Assembly (NCBI GenBank): GCA_030411725.1
Contig: MU839829.1
Coordinates: 1-64,000 of the forward strand
From: Echria macrotheca
Taxonomy: Eukaryota; Ascomycota; Sordariomycetes; Sordariales; Schizotheciaceae
Direction of reading: 5' to 3'
Length of the DNA: 64,000 bases
Shown here: one piece after another, positions 54,142-64,000 of the stretch
How the letters are laid out: each line of letters starts with the position of its first letter
Numbering within the stretch: position 1 is the first letter of the stretch
Translations under genes and position numbers: made by a program
The notes under the pieces: generated by a model
The model's database searches: none
Seen by the model: only the letters and a program-made list of their open reading frames with translations
Told to the model about the DNA's origin: nothing

Positions 54142-57100
54142 GGCGGCGGAAGGGCGGTCGGTGTCAGTCGGATTCGGTACCGACGGACACGAAGGCTAGG
54201 AGCTCAGCCTGGGATGGTGTTTTTCATTAGACAGGTACACGTGTTGAAACGACTGTGGCTGGATGGATGCCGTTTGCTTCGAAAGCCCGGTGTCGGTTTG
54301 CAGGGTGCCTGGTTGGCGATAACTGAGCTGATGATTGCCACGCGGCTGGCGGTCAAATCCGAATCCGCAGCGAAGAAATGAAAACCAACGAGGAAAGCAA
54401 CCAACAGAAGTGCAAAAGCAAGCCCTGAGCGAGGGGACGAACGACGAGAGAGGTCCAAAGAACGGTGAAACACAATGATCGGCTGGCAAGAGGTCATTCG
54501 CGGTCGACTCTTGGCAGTCAAGGGGCGCGGATGCGACCGTGACTGCCGATTGGCGATGGGCCACATGATGGCCCAAGCTCTAGCCCACGGGACATGCCGC
54601 ATCGGACCCACACGGTTTGACATCTCTCCCAAACCTTCAACCTCAAAGGCAGGCAACTTCATCGGTGTAGCTTGTCACCCAGCGCTCTAACCAAACTTCC
54701 GTATATATATACGTAATCACCTTGCACGGCAATACTTCCAGGAGGTCTATTAGATCTAGCTCCACCCGTACCAAAACGGCCTCAGTGACCTGAGTGAATC
54801 ACGAAGATTTGGCAGTCATCATAAAAGCTTCCAAGGCAATCCTTGAAGAGGCAGGGTTCTAGATGAACATATGGCGAGCACAGAACTATCTCTTTTCAAG
54901 TTGTACACTTCGAGAAGCGCGAAATGGTAGACATGTTCAACCGCGCAAAACATATACCTACATGAAGCTATTTCCGGGCCGAGGGCACCTGGCATGGCCC
55001 AGTATTTGTACTATATTGAGAATGCTGGGCGTGCTGATCCATTTGATATCATCAATCCCGTATTCATGGCAACCTTCAACATAATATCCTCGGAAACTGC
55101 ATCGCTTGATCCGAGTCCACGCTCACGTGGAAACATCCCGTGAGCTTTCTGGAGGAGAGTAAAAGATACTAGACTTCTTGTAGGCTATAATGGTATAGAA
55201 GTATTGTAACCAAAATCGGGGATCTTCGGCTGTTTCGTGGGTTACGCCCTCTCGCTCTGGGACAGCGGCAGGGACGAATCGGCCTTGACAAGCTGTATAA
55301 GGTGCGTATCATAGGCACCCTGAGAAGTTCCCGTTAGCCCGTAGAGTCCTGTTGTTAGGATGAAACAGCAGGAGGGTGGTGTAGGTTTGATTATTCTTAG
55401 GACAGTCAGTTCTGAGGTTCTAGCGTCGCTTGCTTCCAATACAAGATTCCGTAACGGTCGCCCGCTCGACCCTGGCGAGTAATAAGCTGTGGAACTTGCT
55501 CTCGTACACAACCACGCTCAACAAAACGTTTTGGGCGAAAGCCGACGGTATTATGGCTTTTAGTTGAAACTGATGCTCTACTTGTCGACGCTGTTTAGGC
55601 TTGCGAGTGCTGGCCTCCGAAAACTAGAGTGGGATTGTTCAACGTCTCAAAGCTCAGATCTGCCCTATATGGATATCCATTCTTCAGATCAAATTCCTCA
55701 CTTTCTCAGATGATCCAGTTCAGTGGGGTGAAATAACCAGTCTCCCAACAGGCTTGATGGTTGAACCGTTGAAGATTTCCAGTTTGACTCGAGCCGACCA
55801 AAACCATCATATCTGCCTCAATAGTCGGTGGCAACAGTTTCGGCGATAACCCCAGAAACCGGACCCAATCTGCGGGATATCAGATTGAGCTGCAGCCAGA
55901 GCCGGAGAAGTATCCACGGCGCCCGCCAAGGTTCTGCCACGCTTCTAGAACACGAGCACTGTGTCGAGGAAGCCAATGACGGTCTCGTATTCTTTATCCT
56001 GCTTCTTGTGATGGTGGTGGACTTGGATCGTGGCTGCAGTTCGATATGTGGGGGGCAAATTCCCAGCGCCTCCGAATTCGGCGTCGTGAGCACTGCAAAC
56101 GACGACTCCAGGGTCGAATGGGCTGCAAGAAAAGAACAACCTGGATGGGTTTTCTGGGTCTAGACTGCAACTTCCATTGTCTTAATAGCTGGGCACTAGT
56201 AATCAGATGGGTCTGGCTCCGTGCCCGGCCGGAAAAGTCGTCGACCCTTCTCATTTCGTGCGCTGTCGACTGCAGCGCGGCCGTCTGCAAACGTTATCGC
56301 TGTCGGTCATCTTGTCCAGACCCGTGAGACGTCCAAGTTTGGTTGAACGAAGCGCGGGTCACTTTTTCTTGGCGTGGAGGTCCCCTCCCAAACGGGGTGC
56401 GGCTGGACGGAAGGCGCCAGACGCGGGGCATCGCTCTGGTACCACCACCAGCGGGGACAGGCTTCCAGTCACGCGACAAGAGCTGTCTTGCTGGAATCCC
56501 ATCTGGAGGCGGCCCAGATACTCTCTGATCTCCTTGATTGGAAAAAAAATCCAGCCGGAACTGAACGTCTAGAACACGACGTGGTACTGCTGTGCACGAC
56601 GTGAGCCCTATGAGCAAGAACTGTGCTGCCCAGATGCCTGGCCCTTATCTGATGCGCCTAATCTTCGCGGCCCAGGCCAATCGGCGTCCCTCCCCAGAAT
56701 GGTCCCTTCGCACTGCGCAGTTTGGGCTAGCGAGAGCTTGTCAATGTTTTGACACGTCCAAATTCGGCCTCTTCACTGCTCTTGGCTGCCTTTGCCTAGC
56801 AGTCACTGCCGCTCGAGTGAAGAAGCGAGAATGTTGATATCGCCCGACGGATGACCCCGCCATTAACGCCACTGCCCCGCGCTGGTAGCCGTGATGCTTG
56901 GTCATCGGCGATACACAACACAACGACAACATCGAATCGACAGGGCTGGGCTGGGCAGGGCACCATCAGCTTGCAACATCGGGTCTCACGGCACTCGAAA
57001 AGCACGGACACACATGTTTTATCTCGCTGTGTGCTGCCGTCGCGTTTGTATGCAATCTCCATTCTGCCCATCCCGCACGGAAGTGCAACCCCCAATTGGC

Positions 57101-58296
57101 CCAAGCTCCTGCGGGCTCATTCTTATCACAATCTCTGCCTCCAGAGCTCTTCCTCGTCCCAGTGGCCGACTCGCTTCATCGGCTCCCATCCGGTGCTCTT
57201 ATCTCCAGCCTCTCTGCGGCTACATGGCTTGGGCGATTCGCCAATTCGTTCGAGTAAGTTTGGGGTGTGAGGCTCACGGAAAGCAGCGATGTTGGCGGAT
57301 AGCCCCGGTGGTTGGTCAACAGCGAAGCTAGAGCCCAGCGGCTGTTGGGCCAGAATTTCGCTCAGCGGCGGCAGCCTGGTTGAGACACTGCGTAGCCCGC
57401 GTTGCGTGCTCGAGATCCAGCTCGTTGGGGGCATGTCTTGGGCGATCTCCCAAGCGATTCCAGGACCGTTGATCGGCATCTGAGTGGGCGGGGAAAGAAG
57501 AAGGCGAAGAATGCTTTTCTCAGTCAAGCTCACCAAGCATGCTTCGGTGCGGATACTCAAGAATTGGCGGCGGGTCTCCAAGTTCTGCCCCTCAGCCCCT
57601 CCCTTTCCCCCGGAGCTCTCGATTGGTGTGTGGCGGGCTCGCGACAGGGGTGCTGGCGACAAAACCTATGACCGATTTGAATCGCCTTATCTCTGACCTG
57701 CGGGGCAATCCGCGTGGCGCCGGTAGTCAGTTTCAAGCGAGAAGTCCTCTCGACAGGGGTCTGGACGTGACTCTAGTGTAGGTACCACAGCAGCGACAAT
57801 TCCGCGACATATCCAGATGTCGAGCATGGCAAACAGCACCGCGACCATGGCTCGAGATAGGCACGACGAGATGATCGGCGGTGGTGCGTTGGCTCGGAGA
57901 AACCGCGCATCTAGAACCCAAGCACTCGCAGGGACGGCATTCGTCCCACCCTCTGTGTGGACGGCTCTCCCCTCTGCGTGAACGCGCCTGCCCTGCATCG
58001 ACGAGCACCTTGCGGGAGCTGCTTCTGGGTGGGGGAGCAAGATGAACTTGGGACCCTTGGTCTTGGCAGCATCTGGGGACGACCAGGATGGCGAGCTGCA
58101 TCTCGAGCTCCAGGGTAGCTCTCTGGGACCCAGCTTTCTGTCACTGCGACTGCGACGGCCATATAACCTTCGTCCATCCCGCGGAACGGTGCAAGGCTCC
58201 TGCTCCTTTCAGAGCTCCGTCTCCCGATCTGCTTCCTTCAACTTCCCCTCGAACCCGCTGAGCTCTTCCTGACGGAGAGACTCGCAACCGACCAAC
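54142..58296. other. Gene-poor 4.2-kb interval
   Basis: Divergent promoters of the GH3 and urea-transporter genes and about 3 kb with no recognisable gene. TATATATATA within a palindrome lies at 54702-54713. HGATAR-type GATA-factor sites appear at 57019-57024, 57122-57128, 57198-57204 and 57686-57692, upstream of the urea transporter. Long frames at 57126-57662 (minus) and 56207-56572 lack domains. Confidence 0.5.
57019..57692 (-). promoter_or_regulatory. GATA-factor sites upstream of urea transporter
   Basis: Four HGATAR matches on the minus strand: AGATAA 57019-57024, TGATAAG 57122-57128, AGATAAG 57198-57204, AGATAAG 57686-57692. Urea transporters of fungi are under nitrogen control by AreA/NIT2-type GATA factors, so these sites would fit. 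About two would be expected by chance in this length, so support is moderate; three of four are the stronger GATAAG form. Confidence 0.35.
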
Positions 58297-60467
58297 ATGG
58301 TTAAAGCAGCTCTTGACCAGGGCGTTGGCTATGGCATCGTCCTGGGCCTCGGCGCCCTGTTCGCGCTGGGTGAGTACCGTGCCTGCTTCCCGGAAACAAG
58401 TGACCATGCTAACTCTGGGTCTAGGTATGATCCTGGTGACGTTCATCCTCAGGCGATACAACCAAGAACTCCAGACCTCCGAGATGTTCAACACGGCCGG
58501 CCGCACGGTCAAGTCGGGTCTCGTCGGATCGGCCGTCGTGTCTTCATGGACCTGGGCCGCCACTCTCCTTCAGAGTACTGGTGTTTGCTACCGCTATGGT
58601 GTTTCTGGTCCTTTCTGGTACGCTTCAGGCGCTACCGTCCAGATTTTGCTGTTCGCGACGCTGGCCATTGAGCTGAAGAGACGCGCTCCCAACGCCCATA
58701 CCTTCCTCGAGGTCATCAAGGCTCGATATGGCACCTTTGCCCACATCGTCTTCATGGTCTTCGGCCTTGTCACAAACATCCTGGTGTCTCTGATGCTCAT
58801 CGTCGGTGGTTCCGCCACCGTTTCGGCCCTGACTGGCATGCACACGATTGCTGCGATCTACCTACTTCCCGTGGGTGTCGTAGCCTACACCGTGTTCGGT
58901 GGTTTGAAGGCTACCATCCTGACGGATTACGTCCACACTTTCATCCTGCTCATCATCATCATCCTCTTCTCCCTGACGACGTACAGCACCTCGGATATCC
59001 TGGGCTCGCCCTCGGCCGTCTACGACGCTCTGGTTGAAGCTGGCTCTCGTCATCCCGTTGACGGTAACAAGGATGGAAGCTACCTCACCATGCAGTCGCG
59101 TGAGGGAGCCATCTTCTTCGTCATCAACATTGTTGGCAACTTCGGCACTGTGTTCCTCGACAACGGCTACTATAACAAGGCCATCGCCGCATCGCCCGTC
59201 CATGCTCTTCCGGGCTACATCCTCGGCGGCCTGAGCTGGTTCGCCATCCCCTGGCTGACCGCCACCACCATGGGTCTTGCTGGCCTCGCTCTTGAGAGCA
59301 ACCCGCGCTTCCCCACCTATCCGGACCGCATGCCTGACGCCGACGTCAGCGCCGGTCTGGTGCTCCCCTATGCCGCTGTCGCTCTCCTCGGAAAGGGCGG
59401 TGCTGTTGCCACCCTGTTGATCGTCTTCATGGCCGTCACCAGCGCCACGTCCAGCGAACTGATCGCGACGAGCTCCATCTTCACCTACGATCTGTACCGC
59501 ACCTACTTCAACCCCGAGGCCAGCGGAAAGCGCCTGATCTACATGAGCCACGTGCTCGTCGTCGCGTATGCGCTCTTCATCTCGACCTTCTCAGTCGGTC
59601 TGTGGTATGCCGGTATCTCGCTCGGCTATCTCTACGTCATGATGGGTGTCATCATCTCGTCCGCTGTGTTGCCGGCGACCTTGACTTTGATCTGGAAGGG
59701 TCAGAACAAGTGGGCTGCTTCTCTCTCGCCCATCCTGGGTCTTGCGTGCGCGCTCATTGGGTGGCTCGTGATGGCCAAGAAGGAGTGCGGCAACCTTGGT
59801 GTGGCCTGCACTGGCTCCAACAACCCCATGCTGGTGGGCAATGTCGTTGCCCTTCTTTCGCCCTGCGTCTTCATCCCCATCCTCACCCTGATCTTTGGCG
59901 TTGACAAGTACGACTGGAAGTCCATGTTGGACATTCGCAAGGGTGATGATCACGAGCTTGCCGAGGCCGTCGGTCTCGATCTTGAGCAGATTCCGGGTGG
60001 TCATGCCGAGACTCAGATGGAGTTCGAGGAAGAGCAGCGCAAGCTGGAGCGCGCGGGCAAGATCAGCAAGACGATGACTGTCGTCCTGGTAAGTTTGGGC
60101 CCTACCGTTCACGTGTGTGATTGGACCGTCCTGATTGGGTGCTAACCAACGCCAGACGCTTGCCCTCCTCGTCCTCTGGCCGATGCCCATGTACGGTTCC
60201 GGGTACATCTTCAGCAAGCCCTTCTTCACTGGTTGGGTTACCGTCGGCATCATCTGGATCTTCTGCTCCTTCATTGGTGTCGGTCTGTTCCCCATCTATG
60301 AAGGCCGTAAGACGCTCGTCAGCACCTTCAAGTATGTCTTCAATGACATCACGGGTAAGGCGCACCCGAAGACGATCCACGCGCAGGCTGCAGCCGAGAA
60401 GACGACTCCTGGGGATTCCACCCCGCCGGAGAAGGTTGCTCCCAAGGAGGAGATCTCGGCCCATTAA
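58297..60467 (+). CDS. Dur3-type urea/H+ symporter
   Basis: High-affinity urea importer of the sodium:solute symporter family. Exons 58297-58369, 58425-60088, 60156-60467; 682 aa, close to the about 690 aa of yeast Dur3 and Aspergillus UreA. Introns (55 and 67 bp) have CTAAC branch points. Family features: LGMILVTFILRRYNQELQTSEMFNTAGRTVKSGLVGSAVVSSWTWAATLLQSTGVCYRYGVSGPFWYASGA, TILTDYVHTFILLIIII, GNFGTVFLDNGYYNKAIAA, FMAVTSATSSELIATSSIFTYDLYRTYFNPEASGKRL and about fifteen membrane helices. A long cytosolic loop (GVDKYDWKSMLDIRKGDDHELAEAVGLDLEQIPGG) precedes the last two helices. Polyamine uptake is a known side activity in the family. Third-position C/G bias suggests strong expression. Confidence 0.94.
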
Positions 60468-61304
60468 GAGGTGGTGGTTGCGAATGCTTTGATTGACAGA
60501 TACCCTCGTTTTGGATGTTAATGCTGGGATGTGATGAAATGATACCCCTCGTGCGGGTCAGCGAGACATAGTAGCAGTAACAATACATATTGTGGTGTAA
60601 CCCGTGCTTCGCCGTGAGCTGGACTGTCCATTCGGTACTATGGTTGCTTGACGTGGGGTTTGCTCCCCCCTCACGTTGAATGCCGTACTCCGTAGTGGTG
60701 GTGGTCTGGGCATCAGTGCTGTGCCTCGGGGAGTTGGGTGTTGTGTCTGGCTGATAAGCGTCTCGGCCAATAGGAGATAAGCACCAAGGTTGGTGGCGAC
60801 AATAATACCGCACATTATACCATCCGCCAGCCTCCCAGGCCCTCCCGTCTCACACCTGCAGCTGAGAAAGTGTGTACCGGGAAGGGGGGTAGCTTGTCTG
60901 GGCACAGCTCGGCGATTGGACCCTGAGCGCGGACCTCGACCAGCCCAGGCCTGGACCCTGAGATTCTGCCTGATATTCTCTTATTTTCGATCACCCCTCA
61001 CTTTTGACGATGTCTGCGTCTGGTGTTTTAGTTCATCAAACGTCCCTTGATTTTCACGATATAGTTGCTTTCATTTCCTTCGTTTGCTAATGTTCTGTTT
61101 CCACCAAGGTAAAGATTCGTCCGGGTCGACCGCCGTGGATTACTCACGCCAGCTTGCGAATACAGAACACGCATCAACATAACGTGTCACTATCAGACCA
61201 CCACCGGTTACCGGGTCTATAAAGCCAACGCACATCGGCGCAGCGGGACACGATACAAATCCAATACCAGACTCACAAGCAGAAGGGGGGAAAAGGAGAA
61301 GAAA
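60468..61304. other. Intergenic, 837 bp
   Basis: 3' flank of the urea transporter and promoter of the next membrane protein. No gene or repeat recognised. Confidence 0.5.
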
Positions 61305-62505
61305 ATGACATGCACCTACAAAGGCGACCCCCAAACCTACGGCCTCGGCCTGCGCCTCGCCTTCTACCTACTATGGTTTGCCGTGCCGATCGCAGCATAC
61401 CTCGCGCGCAGCGAGGTCCCCATCCTCCGACTCACCCGCGCCTTCTTCACCGGAGGAATGTTTCTGTCGTTAGTGGTCAGGGCGTCGAACGCTGCTATTG
61501 TGCCGGTGGATGTGTATTTGGGTCTGTTGCTCGCTTCGGGGCCGTATTGGGTCGATCTTCCGGTTATGTTGGTTAGAGTGCTGGGGATGGGGAGTCCGTG
61601 GTGGGATTTGGGCAGGTGGGTGAGGGTGAGGGAGACGAGGATGTTTCGGAGGGTTGTGGGACTGGGGGGGATAGGGATTTTGTGTTTTGGGATGTGGTAT
61701 GTATTTTTCATTCCGTGATACTCTGGCTTTTTCGTCCGCGAGACATCTGGCCGGCGCGAGGACGACAAGGGGAAGCGGTTCCCCTGGAAAGCGCGTTGGG
61801 GTGCTAAGATCAGGGTTGCTCAGGAGAGGGCGTGGCAATAGTCGAAAGCGTGATGCAAGACCAGGCTAACATCTCCAGGTTCTGGACAAACGGAATCAAC
61901 ACGCTCCCCCGAGACCCGAACCCGACCTGCCAGACCTGGGGCTTCTTCTTCACCAAGTCCGCGCTGAACGCGTCGCTCTTCGTCGCCGCCAACGTTGTCT
62001 TCACCATCCTACTTCTAATCTACAGTACTATATGGCTGGCTGTCGACCTCGGCATCCTCCCTCTCCCGCGCTGGATTGCCAAGAGCGAGAAGCGCTTCCA
62101 GAAGCTGATGAAGAGGCTCGACCAACGAGACGAAGAGTACGTCCCTATCTAGGGTTCCATTACTCGAGAGAGAGAGAGACTGATGAAAGCAGATTTGCAT
62201 GGAAGGGAGAACTCGAGTTCATAAAAACCGCACTCGACATCGCAGTTCTGACAGTCGTTGTCATCGCCGTCGAACTGACCATCCAGTGGAACAATTTTGA
62301 TGTGAACGATCTCTCACGCGCGGACCAGACCATTCCGTTGATTGTGGCCTCGGGGCTGGTCGTGCATGTGTTATATGTTTGGGTGTATCCGTACCATATT
62401 ATGGAGATTATCGAGGATATTTCGGCGGATCTGCCGGAGGTGGAGTTAAGGGAGAAGAGGGGGTCGGATGGCAGTCCGGAGGTTAGTGTGAGGGTTGAGG
62501 CTTGA
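61305..62505 (+). CDS. Multi-pass fungal membrane protein, unknown function
   Basis: Exons 61305-61696, 61879-62136 and 62193-62505; 320 aa. The first intron is 182 bp, the longest in the window, with a good CTAAC branch; the second (56 bp) contains a GA repeat. About seven hydrophobic segments: LRLAFYLLWFAVPIAAYLA, FFTGGMFLSLVVRASNAA, VDVYLGLLLASG, GLGGIGILCFGMWFW, ALNASLFVAANVVFTILLLIYSTIWLAVDLG, FIKTALDIAVLTVVVIAVEL and IPLIVASGLVVHVLYVWVYP. The start TCTYKGDPQTYGLGLR and the joint GMWFWTNGINTLP recur in fungal proteins of unknown role. No transporter or receptor signature is seen. Seven helices might suggest receptor-like topology but this is unproven. Confidence 0.78.
62166..62179. repeat. 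(GA)7 microsatellite
   Basis: Seven GA dinucleotides within the second intron of the membrane protein gene. Confidence 0.9.
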
Positions 62506-62892
62506 TCTTCATATGTATTGCAGTCTCTCTGATCCGGACGGGGGCGGCGTTGGCTTTCAGCTGCCTGAGGTACGGACGCGAACAGATAACCTTACCTTAT
62601 GACTATAACATTGACTCCAGTGAACTGGAACGTCCACGGAGAGCTAGCTGAGCGTTTACAGGAGGATCGCCGTTTTAAGGACCCGTCCGGCACCAGTAGC
62701 TGAATCACCGTTGTATCAATTATCTCCGTCAGGTTTCGGCGATCACAGTGAGCAGTCTTTGACTTGTGGTTGTTTATTTGTTTATTTTCTTTTCTTTTTA
62801 ACATTTTCTAGAACGGTGGTAAGGGGTACATAAGGAACAGAGACAACCGGAGCCCTCTTGATTGACAGGGGCTAACCCTGCTAGGGGGACAC
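62506..62892. other. Intergenic, 387 bp
   Basis: 3' flanks of two convergent genes; AT-rich around 62770-62810. Nothing recognised. Confidence 0.5.
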
Positions 62893-63546
62893 CTAAAGGC
62901 CGCTGAAGCCCAAGAAAGCCTCAGCACGCTTAGAGGCCACGGCCGCCATGGCCCTCTGCCCATCGGCGACCTTCTGCCAGGTCTGCTCCAGCCCCCTATT
63001 CTGTCCCGGAACCACCCGAGACTCAACCTCATCCCGATCATACTCCTCCTCGGCGCCAATCATGCCCTCCAGCCCCGCCGCCAGCTCAACGAACTTGTTA
63101 CGCTGCCGGGCAAAGTCTCTGCTCTCGCAGTAGAAGCTCGGGTGAACATCCTTATCGTCGTCACGCACCCAGTCGTCCAGATACTTGGCCTTGGAAGCAA
63201 TCCACTCCTCTGCAGGAGACGAGGGGTCGTTGCCGCGGTACTGCTCGTACTCGTGATACTCGCGAAAGTGCTCGCACTGCGTCAGATCCTCGGCCGGGCC
63301 CTCGCGTCCCCAAGCCTCTTTCTCTGCGCACCTGCAGGGGAGATCAACGGTCGAGAGCGTGCAGCACCCGTTCCAGGGGCAGACTCTGGTGTCCCGCAGG
63401 ATGCGGTGCATGCAGGGCCGCGGCTGGGAGTACGGGTCCACTACCCGGATCGCGGACAGGTCAGTGTCGGATGGGGTGGAGCGGGCGAGACGGACGAGGG
63501 GGCGGGCGTCGCAGGCCATGCGGTGGAGGTGAAGGCGGATGCACAT
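62893..63546 (-). CDS. Cys/His-containing hypothetical protein
   Basis: Intronless, 217 aa from the first in-frame ATG at 63546. The N-terminus MCIRLHLHRMACDARP followed by PCMHRILRDTRVCPWNGCCTLSTVDLPCRCAEK has a Cys/His pattern found at the start of many fungal hypothetical proteins and could bind zinc, but the spacing does not match a finger that I can name. The rest is acidic and helical (LTQCEHFREYHEYEQYRG, EEYDRDEVESRV, TWQKVADGQRAMAAVASKRAEAFLGFSGL). No signal peptide or membrane segment. Function unknown. Confidence 0.6.
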   Translation of the reverse strand: MCIRLHLHRMACDARPLVRLARSTPSDTDLSAIRVVDPYSQPRPCMHRILRDTRVCPWNGCCTLSTVDLPCRCAEKEAWGREGPAEDLTQCEHFREYHEYEQYRGNDPSSPAEEWIASKAKYLDDWVRDDDKDVHPSFYCESRDFARQRNKFVELAAGLEGMIGAEEEYDRDEVESRVVPGQNRGLEQTWQKVADGQRAMAAVASKRAEAFLGFSGL

Positions 63547-64000
63547 CTTGGTTAGTGTTTTGCCGAATGGAGTGGAGGGTTGGCTGTTAGTGGAGGATGG
63601 ATTGGCGATGATATGATGCAAGGAGGAAGGGCGTTTTCGTTTTTATACGTGAGATTTGGAAGAGGTGATAATGGCATTGTGATGGCACCGGGACAAAGCG
63701 GTATAATGGCTTTGTCCCGTGCCTTTGGAGCTGAGAGAGTAAGGATGGTTCTAGAGTCATGAAAGGTGAGTTCCAGTTACTTATTAGCCAGCGGAGACCC
63801 TTCTTTGTCGTCGTATAGTCGAGTATTCCCTTGTTGAGCAAGAAACATGGGTCGGTATCATATTGTTCAAGAGAAGACCGGACTGAACAAGTGCATGGTC
63901 AACAGTGACACCGAGCCTGCTAGTCCAAGAACATCGCAGTGGGTTGTTGGATTGCCACCGCTGTGTTGTCGGAGATCTCTAAATCAATTACTGCCTAACT
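63547..64000. other. Right edge, non-coding
   Basis: Promoter of the Cys/His protein gene and the window edge. No gene recognised; no telomere repeats at this end. Confidence 0.5.

Noticed and set aside
57126..57662. 178-codon minus-strand frame upstream of the urea transporter
   Set aside because: No ATG at its start, no domain, and several rival frames on the plus strand.
1..64000. CRISPR arrays, rRNA genes and prokaryotic operons
   Set aside because: No regularly spaced identical repeats, no rRNA-like sequence, and gene structure is eukaryotic throughout.

Overview
The window is the left end of a chromosome of a filamentous ascomycete (Pezizomycotina, most likely a sordariomycete). It opens with fifteen perfect CCCTAA telomere units. 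Its genes carry short introns (mostly 45-85 bp) with GT donors, CTRAC-like branch points and CAG/TAG acceptors. The families are typical fungal ones: bilirubin-oxidase-like multicopper oxidase, PL4 rhamnogalacturonan lyase, heme-thiolate peroxidase, DUF1996, DUF3176, late-sexual-development ferritin-like protein and MYND protein. All exon structures were worked out by hand from splice consensus, reading phase and family motifs. No transcript or database evidence was available, and the species is not identified.

Layout. 1-96 telomere; 0.8-2.9 kb multicopper oxidase (-); 2.9-7.0 kb gene-poor; 7.0-9.1 kb secreted protein of unknown function (+); 9.3-9.7 kb a MITE-like element with 19-bp perfect terminal inverted repeats; 9.8-11.6 kb PL4 lyase (-); 12.0-12.5 kb NTF2/SnoaL-like protein (-); 13.1-14.0 kb alpha-carbonic anhydrase (-); 16.3-17.5 kb late-sexual-development protein (+); 18.5-18.7 kb small secreted peptide (-); 20.8-21.5 kb glycine-rich secreted protein (+); 21.9-22.3 kb unknown helical protein (-); 22.6-23.4 kb isocitrate lyase/PEP mutase-like enzyme (-); 23.8-24.8 kb heme-thiolate peroxidase (-); 26.1-27.5 kb MFS monocarboxylate-type transporter (-); 28.3-30.5 kb DUF3176 membrane protein (-); 31.2-32.8 kb TPR protein (-); 33.8-34.4 kb secreted phospholipase A2 (+); 34.5-35.8 kb DUF1996 protein (-); 36.5-37.9 kb APH-type kinase (+); 39.2-39.6 kb secreted Lys-Gly repeat protein (+); 40.3-41.9 kb NCS1 permease (+); 42.2-44.0 kb membrane protein (-), divergent from a glycosylated ectodomain-type protein at 44.7-45.8 kb (+); 46.1-46.9 kb MYND protein (-); 46.9-51.2 kb poorly resolved, with low-complexity and repeated sequence; 51.3-54.1 kb membrane-anchored GH3 beta-glucosidase (-); 54.1-58.3 kb gene-poor; 58.3-60.5 kb Dur3-type urea transporter (+); 61.3-62.5 kb multi-pass membrane protein (+); 62.9-63.5 kb Cys/His-rich protein (-).

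The genes read as a subtelomeric accessory island enriched in secreted proteins and transporters. Plant-polymer and redox enzymes (oxidase, PL4, GH3, peroxidase, carbonic anhydrase, PLA2) sit among nutrient importers (MFS, NCS1, urea) and several short or low-complexity secreted proteins with signal peptides. No operon-like organisation or recognisable secondary-metabolite backbone gene is present. The least explained items are the two-exon 52-aa secreted peptide, the Lys-Gly tail protein, the divergent membrane/ectodomain pair near 44 kb, the repeat-rich reading frames at 48.8-50.4 kb, the MITE and two clusters or excesses of short palindromes.
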